Assembly (NCBI GenBank): GCA_016756855.1
Contig: JAESPD010000028.1
Coordinates: 1 to 47,864 of the forward strand
Source of the DNA: a gamma proteobacterium endosymbiont of Lamellibrachia anaximandri
GTDB taxonomy: Bacteria; Pseudomonadota; Gammaproteobacteria; Chromatiales; Chromatiaceae
Length of the DNA stretch: 47,864 bases
Direction of reading: 5' to 3'
Shown here one piece after another: positions 36,672-44,909 of the stretch. A program made the position numbers and the translations under genes. Numbering within the stretch: position 1 is the first letter of the stretch; each line of letters begins with the position of its first letter. The notes under the pieces were generated by a model. It searched no databases, was not told where the DNA came from, and was given only the letters and a program-made list of their open reading frames with translations.

Positions 36672-36914
36672 TTACTTGCCCGCAAGCAGGCTGCCGATAC
36701 CGTCCACGATGTCGCCAACCGTTTCCAATTTTTCAAGTTCAGCATTAGGTATCTCGACGTCGAAAGCCTCCTCGACCTCATAGACAATCGTTATTGCGTC
36801 CAGTGATGAGACACCCAAATCCTGAAGACGTGATTCACGTTTGATGTTGGCTGTATCCAGCTGCTTTTGTGTGGCGATCGCCGATATTACGACTGTTTCA
36901 ATATCCAGACTCAT
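36672..36914 (-). CDS. dedicated acyl carrier protein (NodF-like partner)
   Basis: This 80-residue ACP starts at ATG 36914; a longer in-frame form begins at 36941. The attachment Ser is Ser37 in LGVSSLDAITIVYEVEEAF; the usual Asp before it is Ser36, as in some specialised ACPs. The remaining helices (DVEIPNAELEKLETVGDIVDGI) are standard. It carries the growing chain as a phosphopantetheine thioester for the ketosynthase gene, which it precedes by five bases. Housekeeping AcpP lies beside fabD/fabG/fabF, which are absent here, so this is a second, special-purpose carrier. Confidence 0.85.
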   Translation of the reverse strand: MSLDIETVVISAIATQKQLDTANIKRESRLQDLGVSSLDAITIVYEVEEAFDVEIPNAELEKLETVGDIVDGIGSLLAGK

Positions 36915-37269
36915 CTCTCTGATTACCTTTACTAATACCAACCAAATGCGAATTAAAGACCATGACCGAAAAATGCCTCAATGTCGTGTCCTGAAACAAT
37001 CGCTGCGAAGAGATACAAAGCAAATATGAATTAATTATTTCACATCGAAATGCAGAATAAATATTGTTGTTCGTTATAATATCAGTGCTTCTTCGCATTC
37101 TCTGGCATAGACTTGGAATATGCTTATACGCGATCCTTCAACCTCAAAGGAGGAAACACGCATACCATCGTCAGACACTCCAATAAAGGAACAACACCCT
37201 AAATTCCGGCTATCGGCCTATTGACCAACCCTATCCAACCAAATCCCGCACAACGATATTATACAAGTT
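36915..37269. other. divergent promoter region between the ACP gene and rpfC
   Basis: These 355 AT-rich bases separate two divergent units, so both promoters must be here. TATAAT lies at 37075-37080 facing rpfC, but I see no good -35 before it. At 37120-37224 a 34-codon frame (MLIRDPSTSKEETRIP...) is open but has no ribosome-binding site. A strong AAAGGAGG at about 37147 is followed at the right distance by ATA rather than a normal start. No clear Shine-Dalgarno precedes the rpfC ATG at 37270. Confidence 0.4.
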
Positions 37270-39831
37270 ATGCAGTCTATTAAAGACATTTATCAATTTC
37301 TAAAACGCATATTTGTAGGCAGAGAAAACTCTGAGCAGGAACAGGCGCTTGTCCGCATCCTCCTGTCGTCCGCCGTGCTTATCTATCTGTTATTTTCAGG
37401 ACCGACCAATCTGCCCCTGCAGCATCCCCGGACACTGACCACGATCCTGATATCCAGTTTTCTCATTTTTTCCATTGGAATTTTCATTACTACGTTGATC
37501 TGGAGGGGAGTATCCCATCCACGCCGCATCATCAGCATCGTGTCGGATATAGCTGGTTTCAGCATCGTATCAAGTTTTACCAGTGACCTCCTTGCACCAT
37601 GGGTCTGGCTTTATCTATGGGTGACGTTCGGCAACGGGTTTCGCTATGGAGAGAGGTATCTCCATTTTTCCACAGTCCTTTCCGTCGTTGGTTTCAGTAT
37701 CGTCATTGCCACCAATGAATTCTGGCACTCCCATATCAGCCTGGGATTAGGCCTGCTTGCATCTTTTCTGGTATTACCAGGATATGCCGCAGTGCTGATC
37801 AGGCGCATTCATAAAGAACGTAAACGTGCTGAGGACGCTAACAGGGCAAAAAGTGATTTTCTCGCCCGCATGAGCCATGAAATCAGAACCCCTCTAAACG
37901 GAATCATTGGTATCAGTGAGCTGTTGAAGTGCTCCGATCTTCCCGCAGAAGAGCGTGAGTATGCCGATGCCATCGCCAATTCAGGCCAAACACTTTTCAT
38001 GCTCATTGAGGACATACTTGACTTTTCCAAGATTGAAGCAGGAAAACTCATTCTCGAACAGACACAATTTGATCTGCATGAGCTGATTACTCACACCGTG
38101 CGCATGCTATCTCCGCAGGCGCAACAGAAAAATATACGTTTGATCAACAATGTCAGCCTTGAAATTCCTCACCTACTCATAGGCGACCCCTTACATCTGC
38201 GCCAGATTTTGATCAATCTGATCGGCAATGCAATCAAATTCACCTCTACGGGAACCGTAGAGATACGCTGCCGTTTAAATCAGCTCATTGAAGAGCAGGC
38301 TTTGATTCATTTCGAGGTCATAGACAGTGGAATCGGTATTCCGCAAGAGAAGCAGGCAACCATCTTCGATAAGTTCAACCAAGCTGATGAAAGCACCACC
38401 CGACGTTTTGGTGGTAGTGGCCTCGGAACCGCCATCGCCAAGCAGCTGGTCGAGTTGATGGGTGGGCAGATTGGATTGGAAAGCACACCTGACGTCGGCA
38501 CGACTTTCTGGTTCGATATCGAATTCAAATCCAGTTCAATCCCAGCCAAAGCCGGCATAGACGGACAATTGGAAAACTGCCGGGTAGTCCGACTCTGCGA
38601 AAAGACCGGCGAAAAGACTAGGACCGGAAATTATCTTCAGGAGTGGGGAGTCTCTTTTCAGGATGTCCAGAGTTCACGGGAGATGTTTCGGCTCATACTC
38701 GGAGAAAACCATCAGCAGGCACCCTATCAACTATTAATTATCGATAAAGTCCCTGTGGATGAGCAGATGCGGGAACTGCTCGAATCCTTCCGTGACGAAC
38801 TTGCACTGGACAGTTTCGACATTTTGATTGTACTACCCGATGGTGTGCCAACGTTTCCATTGGGCGAGGTTAGCAGACTTATATCAACCATCCCCTCTCC
38901 CGTTGACAAATCCATGCTCTTCAACGCACTGCATGCCGCCCATGCTAACCGGGCTGAACAAGAGGCTGTCGCAGACTTGAAAGCAAAAGCTGCAAACAGC
39001 CTGAGCGGCTCAAAAAAGCAGCGCATTCTTGTCGGCGAGGACAACTCGACCAATCGAATGGTGGTGGGAAGAATGCTCGAGCTTGCAGGACACCAATTCA
39101 AACTTGTCGAAAACGGTCAGGAGGTACTCGATGCCTTGGAGAGCGCACCATTCGATCTTGCCATTGTCGATATGCAGATGCCGGTTCTCGGTGGACTCGA
39201 TGCTTTCAAGATGTACCAATTCGCCAATGGCGTGGATGCAAACGTCCCATTTGTCATGTTAACCGCCAACGCCACACTGGAAGCCAGGCAGGAGTGTGAA
39301 GACGCCGGGATTCAATTTTTCCTGACAAAACCTGTTTCTTCATCGAAACTCTTGGACACCATTGCTCAAGCTACTCATACAGAGCCAGAAAAAACAGCTT
39401 CCATTAAATTGAGTTCGATAGCACAGCCCCAAGCTGCGGATGCCGTTCCTGCCGTCATCGATCGCAGGGTGTTTGATGAAGTCGTCAACCTGGGTCAGGA
39501 CAATGACTTTCTCGAACGCCTGGTAGACAACTTTCTGCACGACAGCCGGCAGCTGATCAGCGCCATGAGCAAAGCACTCTCAGCCAACAACCCCGCCGAT
39601 TTCAAAGACTCGGCCCACGCCATGAAGGGAACCGCTGCCTATCTTGGCCTACAAGAACTCACCAGAGCTTCAACTGATGCTAATCAGGTGGACGACTTGG
39701 CGCTCAACAACAGGGGTGCGCATACGCTGACGTCCATTGAAGAAGCATTCAGCCGCGCAGAATCAATCCTGCGACAGGAGCTGATATCACGCTCAGCAAC
39801 TGGAGATAATCGGTCTCAGCCCACCGCCTGA
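37270..39831 (+). CDS. rpfC: RpfC-type hybrid sensor kinase for a DSF-family signal
   Basis: This 853-residue protein has the RpfC layout. It has five or six membrane helices (about 30-180) with SHPRRIIS and GNGFRYGERYL, which match the DSF-sensing input domain of Xanthomonas RpfC. HisKA follows, with His203 in FLARMSHEIRTPLNG, then HATPase (NLIGNAIKF, DSGIGIP, GGSGLGTAIAKQLVELMGG). A diverged receiver-like segment (about 435-560) lacks an acceptor Asp. A complete receiver carries Asp634 (LAIVDMQMPVLGG), and HPt carries His783 (AHAMKGTAAYLG). It would autophosphorylate and relay to RpfG. The N-terminus FLKRIFVGRENSEQ aligns with the start of RpfC, so the ATG is right. The last 16 bases overlap the end of rpfF. 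Confidence 0.9.
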   Translation: MQSIKDIYQFLKRIFVGRENSEQEQALVRILLSSAVLIYLLFSGPTNLPLQHPRTLTTILISSFLIFSIGIFITTLIWRGVSHPRRIISIVSDIAGFSIVSSFTSDLLAPWVWLYLWVTFGNGFRYGERYLHFSTVLSVVGFSIVIATNEFWHSHISLGLGLLASFLVLPGYAAVLIRRIHKERKRAEDANRAKSDFLARMSHEIRTPLNGIIGISELLKCSDLPAEEREYADAIANSGQTLFMLIEDILDFSKIEAGKLILEQTQFDLHELITHTVRMLSPQAQQKNIRLINNVSLEIPHLLIGDPLHLRQILINLIGNAIKFTSTGTVEIRCRLNQLIEEQALIHFEVIDSGIGIPQEKQATIFDKFNQADESTTRRFGGSGLGTAIAKQLVELMGGQIGLESTPDVGTTFWFDIEFKSSSIPAKAGIDGQLENCRVVRLCEKTGEKTRTGNYLQEWGVSFQDVQSSREMFRLILGENHQQAPYQLLIIDKVPVDEQMRELLESFRDELALDSFDILIVLPDGVPTFPLGEVSRLISTIPSPVDKSMLFNALHAAHANRAEQEAVADLKAKAANSLSGSKKQRILVGEDNSTNRMVVGRMLELAGHQFKLVENGQEVLDALESAPFDLAIVDMQMPVLGGLDAFKMYQFANGVDANVPFVMLTANATLEARQECEDAGIQFFLTKPVSSSKLLDTIAQATHTEPEKTASIKLSSIAQPQAADAVPAVIDRRVFDEVVNLGQDNDFLERLVDNFLHDSRQLISAMSKALSANNPADFKDSAHAMKGTAAYLGLQELTRASTDANQVDDLALNNRGAHTLTSIEEAFSRAESILRQELISRSATGDNRSQPTA

Positions 39832-40715
39832 CACATCAAATCTTCTTTTACTCCCCAACGCCGTTCTTGGGCACGTAGCAGATAGTCCATGAGCCGCAGG
39901 TTTTTCTTACTCAGCCCCATCGCCGCATCTACCCACATCGTGGTGATCTTCATCAGCTCTTCATAGGTAACCGGATTAAACTGATCCATGATCTTATCGA
40001 GACAGACAAATCCCGCTGAGCGATTCTGCTGGTACTTTATATAGTTGTTGACCGCATCCTCGCCCTTGCCATCCGGGGCAACCACATCAACAAGCCCCAG
40101 CTCATACAGTTCCCGTGCCGTGTAGACTTTGCCGGAAGCAATTACACGTTTTGCCAGTGCAGGTGCCATGCGCCTGGCGAGAAAACTAAAGGCACCCATC
40201 CCCGGAAAGAGACCGAAAACCGTCTCCGGAAAACCAAAGGTTGCGCTCTCCTCGGCAATCAACACGTTGGTGGAAAGCGCCGCCTCAAAGCCGCCTCCCA
40301 GCGCCTCTCCCTGCACCAGGGAAATTGTCGTAAATGGCAGGCCATAACCGATCGATGAAGGATAGAGAATATCGATACAGGATTTAGCATATTCCATCAG
40401 GGATTCGCGGTCTTTACGCTCAATCAAGTCGATAAAATGAGCCAGATCCCCCCCCAGATTGAAAACACCCGGGGTCGCCGAACTCAGAACCTGATACCGC
40501 AAACGATTTTCATCATTTGTATTATGTCCGTAGCTGGCATATTCACGAATCAGCTGCTGCGCCTTGGCAACATCATCCAGCAACTCCATACTCATGCATG
40601 GGCGTCCTGGATACTGTAGTTTCGCCCAAACTGCGTTGTACTCAGGTTCATATTTAACTTCAACATGATCATATGAGTTGTTAAGACGGATTTGAGGTTG
40701 CAGTTTATTCATCAT
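39816..40715 (-). CDS. rpfF: RpfF-type DSF synthase (crotonase fold)
   Basis: This 299-residue crotonase-fold enzyme has the RpfF-specific form of the active site. Glu144 is in ALGGGFEAALS and Glu164 in GFPETVFGLFPGMGAFSF. The 20-residue spacing and context equal Glu141 and Glu161 of Xanthomonas RpfF, which dehydrate 3-hydroxyacyl-ACP and release the cis-2-unsaturated acid. The tail WVDAAMGLSKKNLRLMDYLLRAQERR is also RpfF-like and is absent from beta-oxidation hydratases. The ATG at 40715 has AGGGG eight bases ahead. The gene is convergent with rpfC and overlaps it by 16 bases. No rpfB (acyl-CoA ligase) is in the window. Confidence 0.92.
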   Translation of the reverse strand: MMNKLQPQIRLNNSYDHVEVKYEPEYNAVWAKLQYPGRPCMSMELLDDVAKAQQLIREYASYGHNTNDENRLRYQVLSSATPGVFNLGGDLAHFIDLIERKDRESLMEYAKSCIDILYPSSIGYGLPFTTISLVQGEALGGGFEAALSTNVLIAEESATFGFPETVFGLFPGMGAFSFLARRMAPALAKRVIASGKVYTARELYELGLVDVVAPDGKGEDAVNNYIKYQQNRSAGFVCLDKIMDQFNPVTYEELMKITTMWVDAAMGLSKKNLRLMDYLLRAQERRWGVKEDLMCQAVG

Positions 40716-41050
40716 CGTTCATCCCCTAAAAATATTGTCGTGTAGAGTATTTGTTCCAAGTCGCCGCCCAAATTGAAATCCTTCTCAAACATGCTGAATA
40801 ATCACGAATCACATGACATCAACACTACTGCCCAGCACTGCCTTCACGCTTACTGACCCTAGAAACCCTATCATCTTGTGGGAATAAGGTGCAGATTAAT
40901 AATAATGTAAAGTGAATTATCCATCCTGGATATCACTATTTGATGGTAAAATTCGTGTAATATTGAAACACTACGCATTTCTGCTGTGAGCTTTTTACCC
41001 GAATCTGCTTCTTTTTACCCACTTGTCCACCATAAAGCCAGCCCGCAAGC
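40716..41050. promoter_or_regulatory. divergent spacer between rpfF and mobA
   Basis: These 335 bases have no gene. Facing rpfF, TTGGAA (40754-40759) and CAATAT (40732-40737), both read on the minus strand, are 16 bases apart and would start the message about 10-15 bases before AGGGG; this is only a tentative promoter. Facing mobA I see no convincing hexamer pair. Confidence 0.3.
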
Positions 41051-41659
41051 ATGATAGATAACGTTTCCATTGCCGGCGTCATTCTCGCCGGGGGACAGGC
41101 AAGCCGGATGGGGGGTGAGGATAAAGGTCTCACCCCTCTCAACGGACGACTTCTGATCGAGTATGTGATCGAGGCGGTAAAGCCCCAGACAGACCATCTG
41201 CTCATCAGCGCCAACCGAAATTTCGACCGATACGGTAATTTTGGATTTGCAGTAATTCCAGATCCGGTCGATGGTTTTCCCGGCCCTCTGGCAGGCATGC
41301 TGTCCGCACTGCAACATACGACAGCCGATCTACTGCTTACGGTCCCCTGTGACAGCCCCTGGGTGCCCACAAATCTACTGGAACGGCTTTTCACTACATT
41401 GATAAATGAGAATGCCGATGTCTGCTGCGTTCATGATGGAGACCGAATGCATCCGGTGTTTTCACTGATCCGGCGGGAGTTGACAACTGAACTTGCTGCC
41501 TACATCGATGCCGGCGGACGAGCTGTCCATCGCTGGTTCAAACAACAACGGCTGGCACTTGCCGATTTCTCTTCTGATCCCGAACTATTCACCAACATAA
41601 ACACGCCCGGTGAGTTGGAACGAATCGAAAAGCTGATGCAGGAACAGGCAAGGAACTAG
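41051..41659 (+). CDS. mobA: molybdenum cofactor guanylyltransferase
   Basis: Nucleotidyltransferase of 202 residues that joins GMP to molybdopterin to form the bis-MGD cofactor. It shows the N-terminal GTP loop VILAGGQASRMGGEDKGL (residues 10-27), the metal-binding VPCDSPW near 98, RMHPVFSLI near 133, and the ending FTNINTPGELER. These are MobA-specific rather than general GT-A features. The start is ATG 41051. It stands alone; other moa/mob/moe genes are not in the window. It ends at a perfect palindrome shared with the convergent hrpB. Confidence 0.92.
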   Translation: MIDNVSIAGVILAGGQASRMGGEDKGLTPLNGRLLIEYVIEAVKPQTDHLLISANRNFDRYGNFGFAVIPDPVDGFPGPLAGMLSALQHTTADLLLTVPCDSPWVPTNLLERLFTTLINENADVCCVHDGDRMHPVFSLIRRELTTELAAYIDAGGRAVHRWFKQQRLALADFSSDPELFTNINTPGELERIEKLMQEQARN

Positions 41660-41677
41660 GGCCTGTTAACAGGCCCT
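41658..41677. terminator. 20-bp perfect palindrome between mobA and hrpB
   Basis: AGGGCCTGTTAACAGGCCCT overlaps the mobA stop and lies six bases before the hrpB stop (convergent). The stem would be GC-rich with a tight TTAA turn. Without a T-run it is at best a weak or bidirectional end, or a transcript-protecting hairpin. Confidence 0.5.
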
Positions 41678-41682
41678 ACAAC

Positions 41683-44208
41683 TCATCTTCTTCGTGGTTT
41701 AGCCCTGGCAGTTGCCTGAGCCTGCCAGGGATCATCCGGCCAGTGGTGTTTTGGATACCGCCCTTTGAGCTCCTTTTTGACTTCGCTGTAGGTGCGATCC
41801 CAGAAACCACGCAGATCCTGGGTGACCTGAATCGGCCGCTGGGCGGGTGACAGTAGATGCAGCATGATCTGAATCCGGTTGCAGCAGATCCTTGGAGTAT
41901 CTGCCAACCCAAACATCTCCTGCAGCCGCACCGCCAGTACAGGCGCTTTTCCCACTTCGTATGTCAGCGCCTTGCGGGAGCCGCTGGGTACCGTCAGATG
42001 AGTGGGTAATGCTTCATCAAGCGCTCCGCGCTGCTCCCAGGAGAGCAAATTCTGAAGAATATCCGCCAGATTCAGTCGCTGCAGATGCTCCCGTCTGGTG
42101 ACACCATCAAGCCAAGGCTCAAGCCACTCACCAAGATGCCCGGTAAGCCAACGATCCGTTAGATCCGGCCAGTTATCTTCAGGCATCCATGCACGCATAC
42201 AGACCACGCGTGTCTGCCACTGCCGCAGTTTATCCGTCCAGGGCAGCGATTCCATTCCCATCTGTTCGATACCCTGCAGCATTGCCTGCTTAAGCGTTTC
42301 GGGATCTGGAGCTTCCAAGTGAAAACTGGCCAGCAGCAATGCGCCCAGTCGCTCTTCACCCCTGGCCACCACCCTGCACCTTGCAGAATCCCATTCGATC
42401 CGTGCAACCTGTCGCAACCGCAGATCCGGCAACGCCTTGATTTCATCCTTATTCAAGGCTGCTGCCAGCTGTATGCGACCCTCGGTACGCCCTGCATCCA
42501 TCTTCGCAACGACTATATATCGCTCTCCAGCCAGTGCATCATTCTCGGCCAGTATCGCCCCTCTGCCGGAAGCCAACAGATAACTGCCGTGACTACGCTG
42601 TTTAGCTATCCTGTCCGGATAGGCCATCGCCAGCAGGCCACCTGGAGAGAAAACCTTGCCGGGGGCACTCATCCCCTCATTTTTTGATAACTGCCGCCAT
42701 TGACGACTCACCTTGTCCACCCGGCGACATCCTGCTCTGTCCAGATTCTGTTCGGACGACTGCCGGCCACTCTGCTCGCGCCAGTGGTTCAATGCAGTCA
42801 GGCGGCGCTCCACATCAACACTCCAAGTCTCCCTGGAGCCGCGCCTGAAGATATCCTGTTCACTCAGCAGCGCAGCAATATCTGCAGCCATCGTACTCTC
42901 ACCGTGCTCCACACCCACCAACAACATATGTCCAAGTCTGGGATGCAGGGGCAGTCTTGCAATCTGTTGGCCGGTCTTTGTTATTCGACCCTGCTGATCC
43001 AGGGCATCGATAGATTCCAGCAATTCACGGGCCTGGGAGAATGCCCCGGCAGGAGGGGCATCCAGCCAGCGCAGTTGAGCTGGATCACAAACCCCCCACT
43101 GGGCCAGATCCAGTGCCAGAGGTGCCAGATCAGCCTCCTGGATTTCAGGGGGATGTTGGGCTGGAAGCCGATCCTGCCGCTGTTCACTCCAGAGACGGTA
43201 ACAGTGTCCAGGACAGAGCCGCCCTGCCCTGCCGGTACGCTGATCGGCCGCTGCCCGTGAAACCGGAACAGTCTCCAGACGCGTCAAGCCAATACCGGGT
43301 AGAAAACGGGGCATTCGAGACCAACCACTGTCCACGACGCAGGTCACTCCCTCGATGGTAAGGCTGGTCTCAGCGATGGATGTGGCAAGCACGATCCGGC
43401 GTCGCCCACCGGGATCAGGGCGAATGGCTCGATCCTGTGCCTCTCGTCCAAGGTCACCATAGAGCGGACAGATCAGTGGGGATCCAGCGTTGGTGAGAAG
43501 ACGCTCCAGGCGCTCCACCGTCTGCTTTATCTCTCCAACGCCCGGTAGGAACACCAGCAGATCTCCCTGCTGTTCTTGCAGAACCTGAAGCACAGCGGCT
43601 GCCACCGAGTCGGGCAGACGTCTCATTGCGGGCGGGTCACCAAGATAGTGGAGTTCGACTGGATAACTGCGTCCTTTGCCCTCCACCACCGGCGCCCCCT
43701 CCAGCAGATCCGACACTGCACCTGTGTCCAGGGTTGCCGACATCACCAGGATGCGCAGATCCTCTCTCAGTCCGGCCATTACGTCGAGACAGAACGCTAG
43801 CGCAAGATCCGCATGCAGACTGCGTTCGTGGAATTCATCAAAGATCACCAGCCCGACCCCCTGCAGTTCGGGATCATGCTGCAATCGCCGGCTGAGGATA
43901 CCCTCAGTCAAGACTTCGATTCGGGTCCGCCGGGAAACCTTGTTGCCGAGGCGGATACGATAGCCGACCTGCTCACCCACCCGTTCGCCCAACAGTTCAG
44001 CCATGCGTGCCGCTGCGGCCCGGGCAGCCAGGCGGCGCGGTTCAAGCAAAAGGATTTTGCGTCCCTGCAACCAGGGTTCGTGGAGGAGTTCGAGAGGAAC
44101 GAGCGTGGTTTTACCGGATCCTGTCGGTGATGCCAGAACGGCGCTTTGACGACTGCTCAGAATTCGCCGCAGTGTGGGCAGTACGGCGGTAACCGGCAGA
44201 TCATTCAA
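41683..44208 (-). CDS. hrpB: ATP-dependent RNA helicase HrpB
   Basis: DExH-box helicase of 841 residues. Motif I is ASPTGSGKTT, Ia is LLEPRRLAARAAA, II is DEFHER, and III is MSATLD. Motif V/VI read VLATSIAETSLTIEGV and QRTGRAGRLCPGHCYRLW. The winged-helix, ratchet and long C-terminal domain of HrpB follow (WLTGHLGEWLEPWLDGV, LTVPSGSRK, LLSPAQRPIQVTQDLRGFW). The start is TTG 44208, sharing bases with the stop of the upstream gene (TTGA), and MNDLPVTAVLP aligns with the E. coli start, so coupling by overlap is likely. Cellular substrate unknown. Confidence 0.93.
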   Translation of the reverse strand: MNDLPVTAVLPTLRRILSSRQSAVLASPTGSGKTTLVPLELLHEPWLQGRKILLLEPRRLAARAAAARMAELLGERVGEQVGYRIRLGNKVSRRTRIEVLTEGILSRRLQHDPELQGVGLVIFDEFHERSLHADLALAFCLDVMAGLREDLRILVMSATLDTGAVSDLLEGAPVVEGKGRSYPVELHYLGDPPAMRRLPDSVAAAVLQVLQEQQGDLLVFLPGVGEIKQTVERLERLLTNAGSPLICPLYGDLGREAQDRAIRPDPGGRRRIVLATSIAETSLTIEGVTCVVDSGWSRMPRFLPGIGLTRLETVPVSRAAADQRTGRAGRLCPGHCYRLWSEQRQDRLPAQHPPEIQEADLAPLALDLAQWGVCDPAQLRWLDAPPAGAFSQARELLESIDALDQQGRITKTGQQIARLPLHPRLGHMLLVGVEHGESTMAADIAALLSEQDIFRRGSRETWSVDVERRLTALNHWREQSGRQSSEQNLDRAGCRRVDKVSRQWRQLSKNEGMSAPGKVFSPGGLLAMAYPDRIAKQRSHGSYLLASGRGAILAENDALAGERYIVVAKMDAGRTEGRIQLAAALNKDEIKALPDLRLRQVARIEWDSARCRVVARGEERLGALLLASFHLEAPDPETLKQAMLQGIEQMGMESLPWTDKLRQWQTRVVCMRAWMPEDNWPDLTDRWLTGHLGEWLEPWLDGVTRREHLQRLNLADILQNLLSWEQRGALDEALPTHLTVPSGSRKALTYEVGKAPVLAVRLQEMFGLADTPRICCNRIQIMLHLLSPAQRPIQVTQDLRGFWDRTYSEVKKELKGRYPKHHWPDDPWQAQATARAKPRRR

Positions 44209-44708
44209 CTCCCTTGCGGCAGTTTTGCCACACCGATATGCGCCTCAGGATGATGACTGAGGATCATCTTCTGAGTCTTGGCCACATCGTGTCTGGGTAC
44301 ATCCACCATCAGGAGCACTTCCCCCGCTTCTATGGCACGCTGAAAAGCATCGAGATCGTGGTTGTGTTCGTGACTGGAGAGCAGCGCAGAGACCACCGCG
44401 CCAAAACCCGCGCCGGCAACGGCGGCGGTCAACAGCGCCCCGCCGCCCAGTATGATGCCTGCTGGGGGGAACGCCATTGCCAGCAATCCCCCTAATCCTC
44501 CGGCAACACCGCCCAGCCCGGCACCCCACTCCAGACCGTGAGTCAACTCGGTCTTCTGCAGAATACCGGCCTCTGGCAGACCATCCAGTCTCTGCTCAAT
44601 GCCTGCCACTGCATGCAGGTGTCGCTCGGGGATGCCTGTCTCCTCCAGTTCAGCGACCACAGATTGACAGGACTCCACATTCGGCATCAGAAAAAAGAGA
44701 CGGCGCAT
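44205..44708 (-). CDS. glycine-rich membrane protein, DUF1269-like
   Basis: This 167-residue protein has an N-terminal alpha/beta part (MRRLFFLMPNVESCQSVVAELEETGIPERHLHAV) like the small ligand-binding or 'permease-associated' folds. A Gly/Ala-rich double membrane stretch follows (about 60-110, GAGLGGVAGGLGGLLAMAF...GAVVSAL), then a second alpha/beta part ending in GEVLLMVDVPRHDVAKTQKMI. This layout resembles DUF1269/general-stress membrane proteins. Function unknown. Its stop overlaps the hrpB TTG start by three bases, so the two are translated together, although no functional link is known. Confidence 0.7.
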   Translation of the reverse strand: MRRLFFLMPNVESCQSVVAELEETGIPERHLHAVAGIEQRLDGLPEAGILQKTELTHGLEWGAGLGGVAGGLGGLLAMAFPPAGIILGGGALLTAAVAGAGFGAVVSALLSSHEHNHDLDAFQRAIEAGEVLLMVDVPRHDVAKTQKMILSHHPEAHIGVAKLPQGS

Positions 44709-44786
44709 AATCTGGTGCTCCTTCGATTACCTACTCTCCTCGTCCGGAGGCCGGGAAAGGAGATGTAGGATGTGATGAGGCGGTTT

Positions 44787-44855
44787 GTCGGGTTACGTCA
44801 CGCGCAGGTTGCTGTGCTCTATTCCGGCCTTGTACTGTTGCACGACTAACCCGAC
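44787..44855. repeat. REP-like inverted repeat
   Basis: GTCGGGTTA (44787-44795) and TAACCCGAC (44847-44855) followed by CTACG are perfect 9-bp arms 51 bases apart. Short versions of this GTCGGGTTA...TAACCCGACCTACG unit are common intergenic elements in proteobacteria. A separate hairpin CGCGATC...GATCGCG (44883-44908) adjoins the stop of the next minus-strand gene. Confidence 0.5.
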
Positions 44856-44909
44856 CTACGTTGAATTGCACTGAGTAGTTACCGCGATCTTTACGTTTCA
44901 GGATCGCGC

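Noticed and set aside
35458-36914. Housekeeping fabF-acpP pair
   Set aside because: The ketosynthase motifs are NodE-like, the ACP has a non-standard Ser-Ser-Leu site, and no fabD, fabG or plsX is near.
37270-39831. General BarA/ArcB-type hybrid kinase
   Set aside because: There is no HAMP or PAS domain; the polytopic input domain with NGFRYG and the start of the protein match RpfC.
39816-40715. Ordinary enoyl-CoA hydratase of beta-oxidation
   Set aside because: The active-site Glu pair, FPGMGAFSF and the C-terminal WVDAAMGL segment are of the RpfF type, and rpfC and rpfG homologues are beside it.
44787-44855. Integron-type attC site
   Set aside because: The inverted arms fit a common REP-like spacer element, and no integrase or cassette gene adjoins.
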